Origin: an uncultured bacterium
GTDB taxonomy: Bacteria; Bacillota; Clostridia; Lachnospirales; Lachnospiraceae
Direction: 5' to 3'
DNA length: 5,568 bases
Assembly: GCA_937916345.1 (NCBI GenBank)
Contig: CALFUE010000052.1
Span: 1 to 5,568 of the forward strand
Numbering within the stretch: the stretch's first letter is position 1; the number at the start of each line of letters is the position of its first letter. The notes below the pieces were generated by a model, which worked only from the letters and a program-made list of their open reading frames with translations, was not told the origin of the DNA and did no database searches. Shown here piece by piece: positions 1 through 5,532 of this stretch. Made by a program: the position numbers and the translations under genes.

Positions 1-85
1 GCTCTTTTCCATCATAAGGAAGTTCTGTGTCGAAATACTCGTTGATATCAACAGGGTATTCTAGTTTTTTATCATACTTAAACAT
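1..85 (-). CDS. N-terminal fragment of an unidentified protein (runs off the left edge)
   Basis: On the minus strand an ATG (bases 85-83) opens a frame with no stop for 28 codons to the window edge. It begins MFKYDKKLEYPVDI and continues with an acidic, aromatic stretch ending PYDGKE. A strong Shine-Dalgarno sequence (GGGAGGT, complement of about 94-100) sits 8 or so bases before the start, and an extended -10 promoter lies further upstream, so the gene is very likely real. The first 14 residues recall the opening of manganese catalase/CotJC-type proteins (xYxKKLxYPV), but the following residues do not match what I know of that family, so I do not assign a function. It is divergent from the metG cluster. 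Confidence 0.7.
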   Translation of the reverse strand, partial: MFKYDKKLEYPVDINEYFDTELPYDGKE

Positions 86-98
86 ACTTATCTACCTC

Positions 99-110
99 CC
101 ATGGCCATGG
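99..110. repeat. 12-bp perfect palindrome next to the ribosome binding site of the minus-strand gene
   Basis: CCATGGCCATGG is its own reverse complement. It touches the Shine-Dalgarno sequence of the minus-strand gene and lies in that gene's predicted leader. It could be an operator, a small RNA fold or chance; nothing else in the sequence decides between these. Confidence 0.5.
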
Positions 111-140
111 ATTTTTATACCAATCATATTCATTTCCAGA

Positions 141-149
141 ATTATAACA
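141..149 (-). promoter_or_regulatory. Extended -10 promoter for the minus-strand gene at the left edge
   Basis: The minus strand reads TGTTATAAT here, a perfect TATAAT -10 with the TGn extension. The matching -35 position (164-169) reads AATACA, only three of six consensus bases, which is typical for extended -10 promoters. Transcription would start near base 134, giving a leader of about 49 nt before the ATG at 85. Confidence 0.55.
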
Positions 150-157
150 TAATTCTA

Positions 158-310
158 ATGGATTGTATTTTTCTGAACACCGGAAGCCTGACTGAGGAAG
201 AGTTGGACATTCAGCTGAAGGAATGGTGCGGAGAGGAGGGTTATCCAAAGGGGCATACTTTAACCATGGTGATGTCGGGGGACATTGCCGAGATATTGAA
301 CTATAGATAG
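158..310 (+). CDS. Small hypothetical protein or gene remnant, 50 codons from this start
   Basis: The frame is open from 101 to a TAG at 308-310. The part after about base 180 looks protein-like (LTEEELDIQLKEWCGEEGYP, then an amphipathic end), while 101-175 is AT-rich, holds the promoter of the opposite gene and codes for an unlikely peptide. No Shine-Dalgarno sequence precedes either ATG (101 or 158); upstream of 101 the sequence is CCTCCC, the opposite polarity. It may be a small gene with a weak start or the C-terminal end of a decayed gene. I recognise no family. It ends 22 bases before the zinc-ribbon gene and could be on the same transcript. Confidence 0.3.
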   Translation: MDCIFLNTGSLTEEELDIQLKEWCGEEGYPKGHTLTMVMSGDIAEILNYR

Positions 311-332
311 TAGTAATAAGAGGAGGAATACC

Positions 333-917
333 ATGGCAAATTTATATGACACTATAAAGTCAGCAGGGGATTACATAGCAAAAACGGCAAAGGATGCCTC
401 AGAACTCGTAAAGCTCTCGGTAGATATAAGAGAGAGATATTCCTTGGTAAACAGGAAATTCAAGGAGATCGGAAGGCAGTACTACAAGGATCACAAGGAG
501 GACGAGGAGCCTGAGTACGACGAGATATTTCTGATAAACGAGGCGAGAGAGCAGGTCAAGGAGATGAAGATAAGGATGGCCGAACTGCGCGGCGATGTAG
601 TCTGCAAGAACTGCGGAAAGCTCGCAAAGGATGAGGATATCTTCTGCTCACGCTGCGGAGCAAAGTTGGATCGCCCCGAAAATGAGCATGATTTCTTCTA
701 CACCGATGAAGAGTTTGAAAAGGAATTCGAGGGGGAAGAATTTGATGAGGAAGAGGAATATCCTAAGGATGAGTTCCCGGATGATGACCTGGATCTGGAT
801 TTTCCCGATCCTTACGAGGAGATGGATGACGACGATCCCGGAGAGGGAGAGAACGGCAAAACGAAATATGTGGATGAACTGGATGAGACAGACGATTTAA
901 GCGACATTTTATACTAA
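333..917 (+). CDS. Zinc-ribbon protein with helical N-terminus and acidic C-terminal tail
   Basis: This 194-residue protein starts at an ATG preceded by a strong AGAGGAGG ribosome binding site. Residues 1-88 look helical and charged, possibly coiled coil (roughly 13-50 and 65-86). Residues 91-108 form a zinc ribbon, CxxC-x10-CxxC (C91, C94, C105, C108), of the kind found at the ends of many Firmicute proteins. Residues 115-194 are extremely rich in Asp and Glu with scattered Phe and Tyr, so this part is probably disordered and strongly negative. There is no signal peptide or membrane segment, so it should be cytoplasmic. It lies 21 bases before metG and is probably co-transcribed with it. The family is recognisable only as a zinc-ribbon domain protein; the function is unknown. 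A nucleic-acid or protein-binding role is inference only. Confidence 0.9.
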   Translation: MANLYDTIKSAGDYIAKTAKDASELVKLSVDIRERYSLVNRKFKEIGRQYYKDHKEDEEPEYDEIFLINEAREQVKEMKIRMAELRGDVVCKNCGKLAKDEDIFCSRCGAKLDRPENEHDFFYTDEEFEKEFEGEEFDEEEEYPKDEFPDDDLDLDFPDPYEEMDDDDPGEGENGKTKYVDELDETDDLSDILY

Positions 918-938
918 TAAACAAGGAAGTGACTATAA

Positions 939-2951
939 ATGAGTGACAAGGGTAAATTTTATCTGACAACAGCCATAGCCTACGCATCGGGGAAGCCCCA
1001 TATCGGCAATACCTACGAGATAGTTCTCTCGGATGCCATCGTTCGTTTTAAGAGGCTGGAGGGTTATGAGACCTATTTTCTGACAGGATCCGACGAGCAT
1101 GGCCAGAAGATCGAGGAAAAAGCAAAAAAAGAAGGCATCACTCCGAAGCAATATGTGGACAATGTGGCGGAAAACATCATAAAGCCCATCTGGGATATGA
1201 TGAACACCTCCTACGACAGGTTTATCCGCACCACGGATGAGGATCACGAGACGCAGGTAAAAAAGATCTTCAAGAGGCTGTATCAGCAGGGCGATATCTA
1301 TAAGGGTGCCTACGAGGGATTGTACTGTACTCCCTGCGAGTCCTTCTGGACGGAGAGCCAACTGGTGGACGGGCGCTGCCCCGACTGTGGAGGAGTGGTA
1401 TCTCCCGCAAAGGAGGAGGCATACTTTTTCAAGATGAGCAAATATGCGGATCGCTTGATCGAGCATATCAACACTCACCCGGAATTTATCACTCCCGTAT
1501 CCCGAAGGAATGAAATGATGAACAATTTCCTTCTGCCGGGACTGCAGGATCTCTGTGTTTCCAGAACCTCCTTCAAGTGGGGCATTCCCGTGGATTTCGA
1601 CGGCGCCCATGTGGTCTATGTATGGCTTGACGCACTGTCAAACTACATCACGGGAATAGGCTATGACACAGATGGCGATTCAAGCGAGCGCTACAAAAAA
1701 ATGTGGCCGGCAGATGTTCATGTCATCGGAAAAGACATCATCCGTTTCCATACCATATACTGGCCGATCTTCCTGATGGCTCTCGGAGAGCCCCTGCCAA
1801 AGACGGTCTTTGGTCATCCGTGGCTGCTCCAGGGTGGTGAAAAGATGTCCAAATCCAAGGGAAATGTGATCTACGCGGACGATCTGGCAGATATATTCGG
1901 CGTGGACGCCACCAGATATTTCGTGCTCCACGAGATGCCATTCGATAATGATGGGGTAATCACATGGGAGCTGGTGACCGAGCGGACCAACTCTGACTTG
2001 GCTAATGTGCTGGGAAATCTGGTAAACCGTACTGTTTCCATGACAAATAAATACTTTGGCGGAGAAGTCAGAAGCACAGGCGCGACAAAAGATGTGGACG
2101 CGGATCTGAAATCCGTAGTTACGCAAACTGCGCCAAAGGTCAAAGAAAAGATAGACAGCTATCATATCGCGGACGCGCTCTCAGCGGTTTTTGAGATCTT
2201 CCGCAGATGCAACAAATATATAGATGAGACAGAGCCCTGGAAGCTGGCAAAGGATGAGGGTTCTACAGACAGGCTTCATGAGGTTCTTTACAACCTTATT
2301 GAGTCCGTCACGATAGGAACTACGCTTCTTTCACCTTTCCTGCCTGAGACGGCGGAAAAGATATTCGAGCAGATAGGAACAGGTGCGCGTGACTACGATC
2401 ATATTACCGAATTTGGCCTCTATCCCAATGGAAACAAGGTGACGGAGAATCCTGAGATTCTTTTTGCCCGCAGAGATGTGAACGAGGTGATGGAGCGGGT
2501 AGAAAAGATCCGTGCGAAACAGCGAGCGGAATTCCTTAAGGAAAATCCTGAGGAAGCTGCGAAGGAGGCAGCGGCCGAGGGTTATTCCGGCGCTCCCGAT
2601 GAGTTGGTGGGTGAGAATAAGCCTGAGATCACAATAGACGATTTTGACAAGATAGAGCTGAGAGTGGGAGAGATAATAGCATGCGAGGCCGTGGAGAAGT
2701 CCAAAAAGCTCCTCTGCTCAAAGGTAAAGATAGGCTCCGAGGTCAGACAGATACTCTCTGGTATTCGCAAGTGGTACGATCCGAAGGATCTTGTGGGGAA
2801 AAAGGTGGTAGTGGTCTACAACCTGAAGCCTGCAAAGCTGGCGGGACTTGACAGCTTCGGAATGATACTCTGTGCTGAGGATGCCGCCGGAAATCTATCC
2901 GTCGTGAGTCCCGAGGCAGCGGGCATCGCCGCAGGTGCCGAGGTCTGCTGA
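939..2951 (+). CDS. metG: Methionine--tRNA ligase (MetRS) with C-terminal tRNA-binding domain
   Basis: This class I synthetase charges tRNA-Met with methionine in the cytoplasm, using ATP. The 670-residue length is normal for the long dimeric form. Visible parts are the HIGN signature (residues 21-24), a zinc knuckle CxxC-x13-CxxC (C130, C133, C147, C150), the KMSKS loop (302-306), the helical anticodon-binding domain (about 345-530) with the N360/W434 region, a linker, and an EMAP/Trbp111-type OB-fold tRNA-binding domain from about 564 to the end (IELRVGEI, then LKPAKLAGLDSFGMILCA). The ATG is preceded by AAGGAAG with about 9-10 bases of spacing. It follows the zinc-ribbon gene by 21 bases, and its stop lies two bases before tatD. 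No T-box leader precedes it, so methionine-responsive control is not evident. Confidence 0.98.
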   Translation: MSDKGKFYLTTAIAYASGKPHIGNTYEIVLSDAIVRFKRLEGYETYFLTGSDEHGQKIEEKAKKEGITPKQYVDNVAENIIKPIWDMMNTSYDRFIRTTDEDHETQVKKIFKRLYQQGDIYKGAYEGLYCTPCESFWTESQLVDGRCPDCGGVVSPAKEEAYFFKMSKYADRLIEHINTHPEFITPVSRRNEMMNNFLLPGLQDLCVSRTSFKWGIPVDFDGAHVVYVWLDALSNYITGIGYDTDGDSSERYKKMWPADVHVIGKDIIRFHTIYWPIFLMALGEPLPKTVFGHPWLLQGGEKMSKSKGNVIYADDLADIFGVDATRYFVLHEMPFDNDGVITWELVTERTNSDLANVLGNLVNRTVSMTNKYFGGEVRSTGATKDVDADLKSVVTQTAPKVKEKIDSYHIADALSAVFEIFRRCNKYIDETEPWKLAKDEGSTDRLHEVLYNLIESVTIGTTLLSPFLPETAEKIFEQIGTGARDYDHITEFGLYPNGNKVTENPEILFARRDVNEVMERVEKIRAKQRAEFLKENPEEAAKEAAAEGYSGAPDELVGENKPEITIDDFDKIELRVGEIIACEAVEKSKKLLCSKVKIGSEVRQILSGIRKWYDPKDLVGKKVVVVYNLKPAKLAGLDSFGMILCAEDAAGNLSVVSPEAAGIAAGAEVC

Positions 2952-2953
2952 AA

Positions 2954-3730
2954 ATGATATTTGAGACACATGCTCATATTAATTCCTCCCGGTTTGATAC
3001 TGATCGGGAGGAAACTATATCGCGAATCAAAGCCGCAGGTGTAGACACTCTCATAAATGTGGGAGACAGCATCGAGGGCTCGAAAGAGTCCGTGAAGCTG
3101 GCAATGGCGAACGATATGATCTACGCGGCGGTGGGTATTCATCCAGAGAGCGCGGGTTCTGTTCCCTTAGATTATATAGATATCCTGCGGGATATGGCCT
3201 CTTATGAAAAGGTGGTGGCCATAGGCGAGATCGGGCTGGATTACTATTGGGAGGAGAATCCCGATGCTGATATCCAGAAAAAAGTTTTCGGCGGGCAGCT
3301 GAGCTTGGCGAGGGAATTGTGTATGCCTGTAATAATCCACTCCAGAGAAGCCTGCGAGGATACTTTCAATATTTTAAGGGACTATTTCGGGCAGATACCC
3401 GTGGTTTATCATTGCTTTTCCTATTCTCCGGAATTTGCGGAGCAGCTGGTGAAATACGCGGACACATATATCGGTGTGGGTGGAGTGGTCACCTTCAAGA
3501 ATGCTAAAAAGCTGGTTGAGACGGTGAGACGGATCCCAGTGGATCGTATACTTTTGGAGACGGATTGCCCCTACATGGCCCCGGAGCCCCACCGTGGGAA
3601 GAGGAATGACTCATCATATTTGCCGATAATAGCGTCAAAGATCGCGGAAATAAAAGACTTAAGTCCCGAAGAAGTATGCGGGATTACTCATGATACCGCA
3701 GGGAAGATCTTTATGAAAAAGCAGAATTGA
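2954..3730 (+). CDS. tatD: TatD-family metal-dependent hydrolase (deoxyribonuclease)
   Basis: The 258 residues match the usual TatD length and carry the metal-site residues of this amidohydrolase-fold family: HxH at H6 and H8 (THAHIN), E92 (AIGEIGLDYY), H129 (VIIHSREA), H153 (YHCFSYS) and D204 (LLETDCPYMAPEPHRG). Members act as Mg-dependent 3'-5' exonucleases or DNases on single-stranded DNA or RNA; the exact substrate here is inferred from the family. The ATG lies two bases after the metG stop, with GAGGT 9 bases upstream inside metG, so translational coupling is likely. The position between metG and rsmA is the classical one for Firmicutes (yabD in Bacillus). A strong hairpin lies in the first 20 codons. 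Confidence 0.96.
   Translation: MIFETHAHINSSRFDTDREETISRIKAAGVDTLINVGDSIEGSKESVKLAMANDMIYAAVGIHPESAGSVPLDYIDILRDMASYEKVVAIGEIGLDYYWEENPDADIQKKVFGGQLSLARELCMPVIIHSREACEDTFNILRDYFGQIPVVYHCFSYSPEFAEQLVKYADTYIGVGGVVTFKNAKKLVETVRRIPVDRILLETDCPYMAPEPHRGKRNDSSYLPIIASKIAEIKDLSPEEVCGITHDTAGKIFMKKQN
2983..3013 (+). repeat. Perfect 9-bp inverted repeat (hairpin) inside the start of tatD
   Basis: TTCCTCCCG (2983-2991) and CGGGAGGAA (3005-3013) are exact reverse complements. Two wobble pairs and one T-A pair can extend the stem inward to 12 pairs around a 7-base loop. It begins 29 bases after the tatD ATG. The left arm resembles anti-Shine-Dalgarno sequence and the right arm a Shine-Dalgarno sequence. 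No T-run follows, so it is not an ordinary terminator. Confidence 0.6.
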
Positions 3731-3774
3731 ATTATGTAGGAGCCAGATAACAAACAAGTGTTATTTTAGAGGAG

Positions 3775-4662
3775 ATGGATACAAAAGAACTAATAAAAAA
3801 ATATGATATCCGTGCCAGCAAGCGCTACGGTCAGAATTTCCTCGTCGATGAGAGAGTGATCAGGCGCATCGTAGAGGGCTCAGGTATCACTGAAGAAGAC
3901 ATCGTCTTTGAGATCGGACCCGGCACCGGAAATATGACCCACCATTTGTCGGAGACGGCGGGAAAGGTGGTCGCCATAGAGGTGGACGAAAGCCTGAAGG
4001 AGGCGCTGTCGGAAGCGCTTAGTGACTGCGGCAATGTGACTCTGGTATGGGGCGATATCCTAAAACTGGACCTGAGGGAAATGATAGAGCGGGAGGCCGG
4101 AGGCAGGGAGGTCAAGGTCGTATCGAATCTGCCATACTATATCACGACACCTATTATAACCTACCTTCTGGAATCAAGGCTACCCATATCATCCATAACG
4201 GTTATGATACAGAGGGAGGTCGCGGAGCGCATGATGGCTGTTCCCGGCACCAAAAATTACGGAGCATTGACGCTTCTGACAGATTATCACAGCACGGTGG
4301 AGGTGATCGCGAATGTACCGCCCAACGCCTTTATACCGAGGCCTAATGTGGACAGTACGGTTGTGAGGCTGGATCTGACCGGAAAGCCCGATATCAAAGT
4401 ATCGGATGAGGCGCTGATGTTTCGCCTGATAAGGGCTGCCTTCAACCAGCGCAGAAAGACATTTATAAATGCGGTAAAAAATTCTCCGGAGCTCTCCTAC
4501 GGCAGGGAAGAGGCAGAGGAAGTCCTAAGGGAGCTTGGTTTCGATAAAAATATCAGAGGAGAAGTATTGTCGGTGGGAGAATTTGCCGAGATAGCGGATT
4601 CACTGAGCGGCAAGAAACAAAAAAGGCATCCTGCTTTGAACTCCCGACACGAACCTGTCTGA
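3775..4662 (+). CDS. rsmA: 16S rRNA dimethyladenosine transferase RsmA (KsgA)
   Basis: RsmA makes N6,N6-dimethyladenosine at two adjacent adenosines in the 3'-terminal hairpin of 16S rRNA (A1518/A1519 in E. coli), using S-adenosylmethionine, late in 30S assembly. Loss gives kasugamycin resistance. Visible motifs are GQNFLVD (19-25), the SAM-binding EIGPGTGNMT (46-55), acidic E69 and D71 (AIEVD), GD93-94, the catalytic NLPYYITTP (118-126), the RPNVDS segment (189-194) and FNQRRKT (223-229). The family core ends near residue 278 (FAEIADSLS). The last 17 residues, basic and low in hydrophobics, are encoded opposite the 3' end of the SRP RNA gene. The start is odd: AGAGGAG abuts the ATG with no spacer, and no better in-frame start exists after the TAA at 3748-3750. 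Confidence 0.97.
   Translation: MDTKELIKKYDIRASKRYGQNFLVDERVIRRIVEGSGITEEDIVFEIGPGTGNMTHHLSETAGKVVAIEVDESLKEALSEALSDCGNVTLVWGDILKLDLREMIEREAGGREVKVVSNLPYYITTPIITYLLESRLPISSITVMIQREVAERMMAVPGTKNYGALTLLTDYHSTVEVIANVPPNAFIPRPNVDSTVVRLDLTGKPDIKVSDEALMFRLIRAAFNQRRKTFINAVKNSPELSYGREEAEEVLRELGFDKNIRGEVLSVGEFAEIADSLSGKKQKRHPALNSRHEPV
4619..4631 (-). terminator. Probable 3' end and terminator of the SRP RNA
   Basis: On the minus strand GGATGCC is followed by six T residues (complement of 4624-4619). The GGATGCC arm pairs with the 5' end of the same RNA (GGCAGCC, one A-G mismatch), so the closing helix plus U-run could form or follow the terminator. The signal lies entirely inside the rsmA coding sequence. 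Confidence 0.5.
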
Positions 4663-4882
4663 AATACCCGACTCAGCACAGGCACCCTCACGGCACATAA
4701 GAGGTCCTGCTTAGTGCTGCTTCATTCCTGATCTGACACGGTTCACAGGTTCCTATTGCGTAAGACCCATGCCTCAACACCGGACAGATCAGCCGGTTTT
4801 CACATCGGAGAGCCCGAGGCAGGATATCACCCCGGCTATAGCGGATTGCCGGTACAGGGTACCGCTGACACCCCGGCTGCCT
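4620..4882 (-). ncRNA. ffs: SRP RNA, large (Alu-containing) bacterial type
   Basis: The minus strand shows the hallmarks of signal recognition particle RNA, the scaffold binding Ffh that guides membrane and secreted proteins to the translocon. The Ffh-binding helix 8 reads GTCAGATCAGGAATGAAGCA, with the GGAA tetraloop at 4728-4725; its closing pairs (TCA/TGA) differ from the TCC/GGA I recall for Bacillus yet still pair. The Alu domain near the 5' end reads GCGGTACCCTGTACCGGCAA then TCCGCTATAGC, very like B. subtilis scRNA. The 5' end (AAAAGGCAGCC) pairs with the 3' end (GGATGCCTTTT) to close helix 1, and a long helix 5 strand near 4798-4814 pairs with about 4637-4653. The length of about 263 nt is close to the B. 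subtilis RNA (about 270 nt). Ends are set by the promoter and U-run, so they may be off by a few bases. The gene is convergent with and overlaps rsmA. Confidence 0.95.
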
Positions 4883-4893
4883 TTTCGTATTAT
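4865..4893 (+). promoter_or_regulatory. Candidate promoter of the acetyltransferase gene, sharing the ffs -10
   Basis: On the plus strand CTGACA (4865-4870, five of six) and TATTAT (4888-4893, five of six) are 17 bases apart. The -10 is the same AT block as the ffs -10, read on the other strand. The -35 lies inside the 5' part of ffs. The start would be near 4900, giving a leader of only about 11 nt that places the ribosome binding site at the very 5' end, so this call is tentative. Confidence 0.45.
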
Positions 4894-4917
4894 AGGGGCG
4901 GGAGAGACATTTGTCAA
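4889..4917 (-). promoter_or_regulatory. Consensus promoter of ffs
   Basis: On the minus strand the -35 is TTGACA (complement of 4912-4917) and the -10 is TATAAT (complement of 4889-4894), with exactly 17 bases between them. This is a perfect sigma-A-type match, as expected for a highly made stable RNA. Transcription should start near 4882, seven bases after the -10. The -35 lies over the first three codons of the divergent acetyltransferase gene. Confidence 0.9.
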
Positions 4918-5486
4918 ATATAATTATGTACTATACTTACAATACTGACAGACTGTCATTGAAAATACTGAATACTGATGCAGCCGAACAGGTCCTGGAA
5001 TTCTATTTAGAGAACAAGGAACTTGAGGCCTTTGAGGCCACCAGATCGGAGCAGTTCTATACCAGAGAATATCAGAGGCTCGCGCTGGAGTATGAGTTTG
5101 ATCAGGCCTGCGCCGGCAGGATGTTCAGATTCTGGATCTATGAAAAGTGCAATAAAGAAAAGATCATAGGAACCGTGAGTGTCCGTAATATACTGCGCGC
5201 CCCTTACACCAAATGCGAGATCGGTTACAAGATACACAAGGATTTCAGGCGAAGGGGATATGCGAGGGAGAGTCTCGCATTTGTTCGTGATCTGGTCTTT
5301 GACGATGTGAAGCTCCACAGGATCGAGGCGACGACGCTCATTGATAATACGGCGTCCATAAAGCTTTTGGAGAGCCTGGGATTTGTGCGGGAGGGATATT
5401 TGCACAATTATATCGAAGTGGCGGGAGCCTATCGTGATCATTTGTTATTCGCGGCGACCATGCTTCTCGACACGGCAGACTTATAA
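4911..5486 (+). CDS. GNAT-family N-acetyltransferase, RimJ/RimL-like
   Basis: This 191-residue protein has the layout of the GNAT (Acetyltransf_3, RimJ/RimL-like) family, which moves an acetyl group from acetyl-CoA to an amine. The opening TDRLSLKIL (12-20) matches the usual family start. The acetyl-CoA loop is RRRGYA (113-118) after EIGYKI (103-108). DNTASIKLLESLGF (145-158) is the typical C-terminal motif, followed by a YRDHLLFA strand (174-181). The substrate cannot be told; ribosomal proteins or small amines are both possible. The TTG start is chosen because GGGAG lies six bases upstream; the ATG at 4926 (residue 6) has no ribosome binding site but would also keep the whole domain. Its start region overlaps the divergent ffs promoter, so its expression is probably linked to ffs activity. 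Confidence 0.9.
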   Translation: MSNIIMYYTYNTDRLSLKILNTDAAEQVLEFYLENKELEAFEATRSEQFYTREYQRLALEYEFDQACAGRMFRFWIYEKCNKEKIIGTVSVRNILRAPYTKCEIGYKIHKDFRRRGYARESLAFVRDLVFDDVKLHRIEATTLIDNTASIKLLESLGFVREGYLHNYIEVAGAYRDHLLFAATMLLDTADL

Positions 5487-5516
5487 TTGACAGATCATAC
5501 ATATCCGTATTAAAAT
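5487..5516 (+). promoter_or_regulatory. Probable promoter directly after the acetyltransferase gene
   Basis: TTGACA (5487-5492) immediately follows the TAA stop and is 18 bases from TAAAAT (5511-5516). The -35 is perfect and the -10 matches five of six bases. The start would be near 5523, just before a hairpin. It probably drives a gene or RNA beyond the window. Confidence 0.55.
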
Positions 5517-5532
5517 GATACAAGGGTCAAAA

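Noticed and set aside
280..332. Promoter for the zinc-ribbon/metG cluster
   Set aside because: TTGCCG at 285 and TATAGA at 302 are only 11 bases apart, and no properly spaced pair was found, so I do not call a promoter here.
631..900. Second plus-strand frame inside the zinc-ribbon gene
   Set aside because: Its Met/Arg/Trp-rich product is what repeated acidic codons give when read out of frame.
918..938. T-box or other methionine-sensing leader before metG
   Set aside because: Only 21 bases separate metG from the upstream gene, too few for a T-box or S-box, and none is seen before 333.
933..1610. 225-codon minus-strand open frame
   Set aside because: It lies wholly opposite metG, whose motifs are certain, and its product has no recognisable domain; it is a shadow of a well-supported gene.
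4926..4928. ATG as the start of the acetyltransferase
   Set aside because: It has no ribosome binding site, whereas TTG at 4911 has GGGAG six bases upstream; the ATG remains possible but is less supported.
5007..5441. 144-codon minus-strand open frame
   Set aside because: It is opposite the GNAT acetyltransferase, which has clear family motifs; no ribosome binding site or domain supports the opposite frame.
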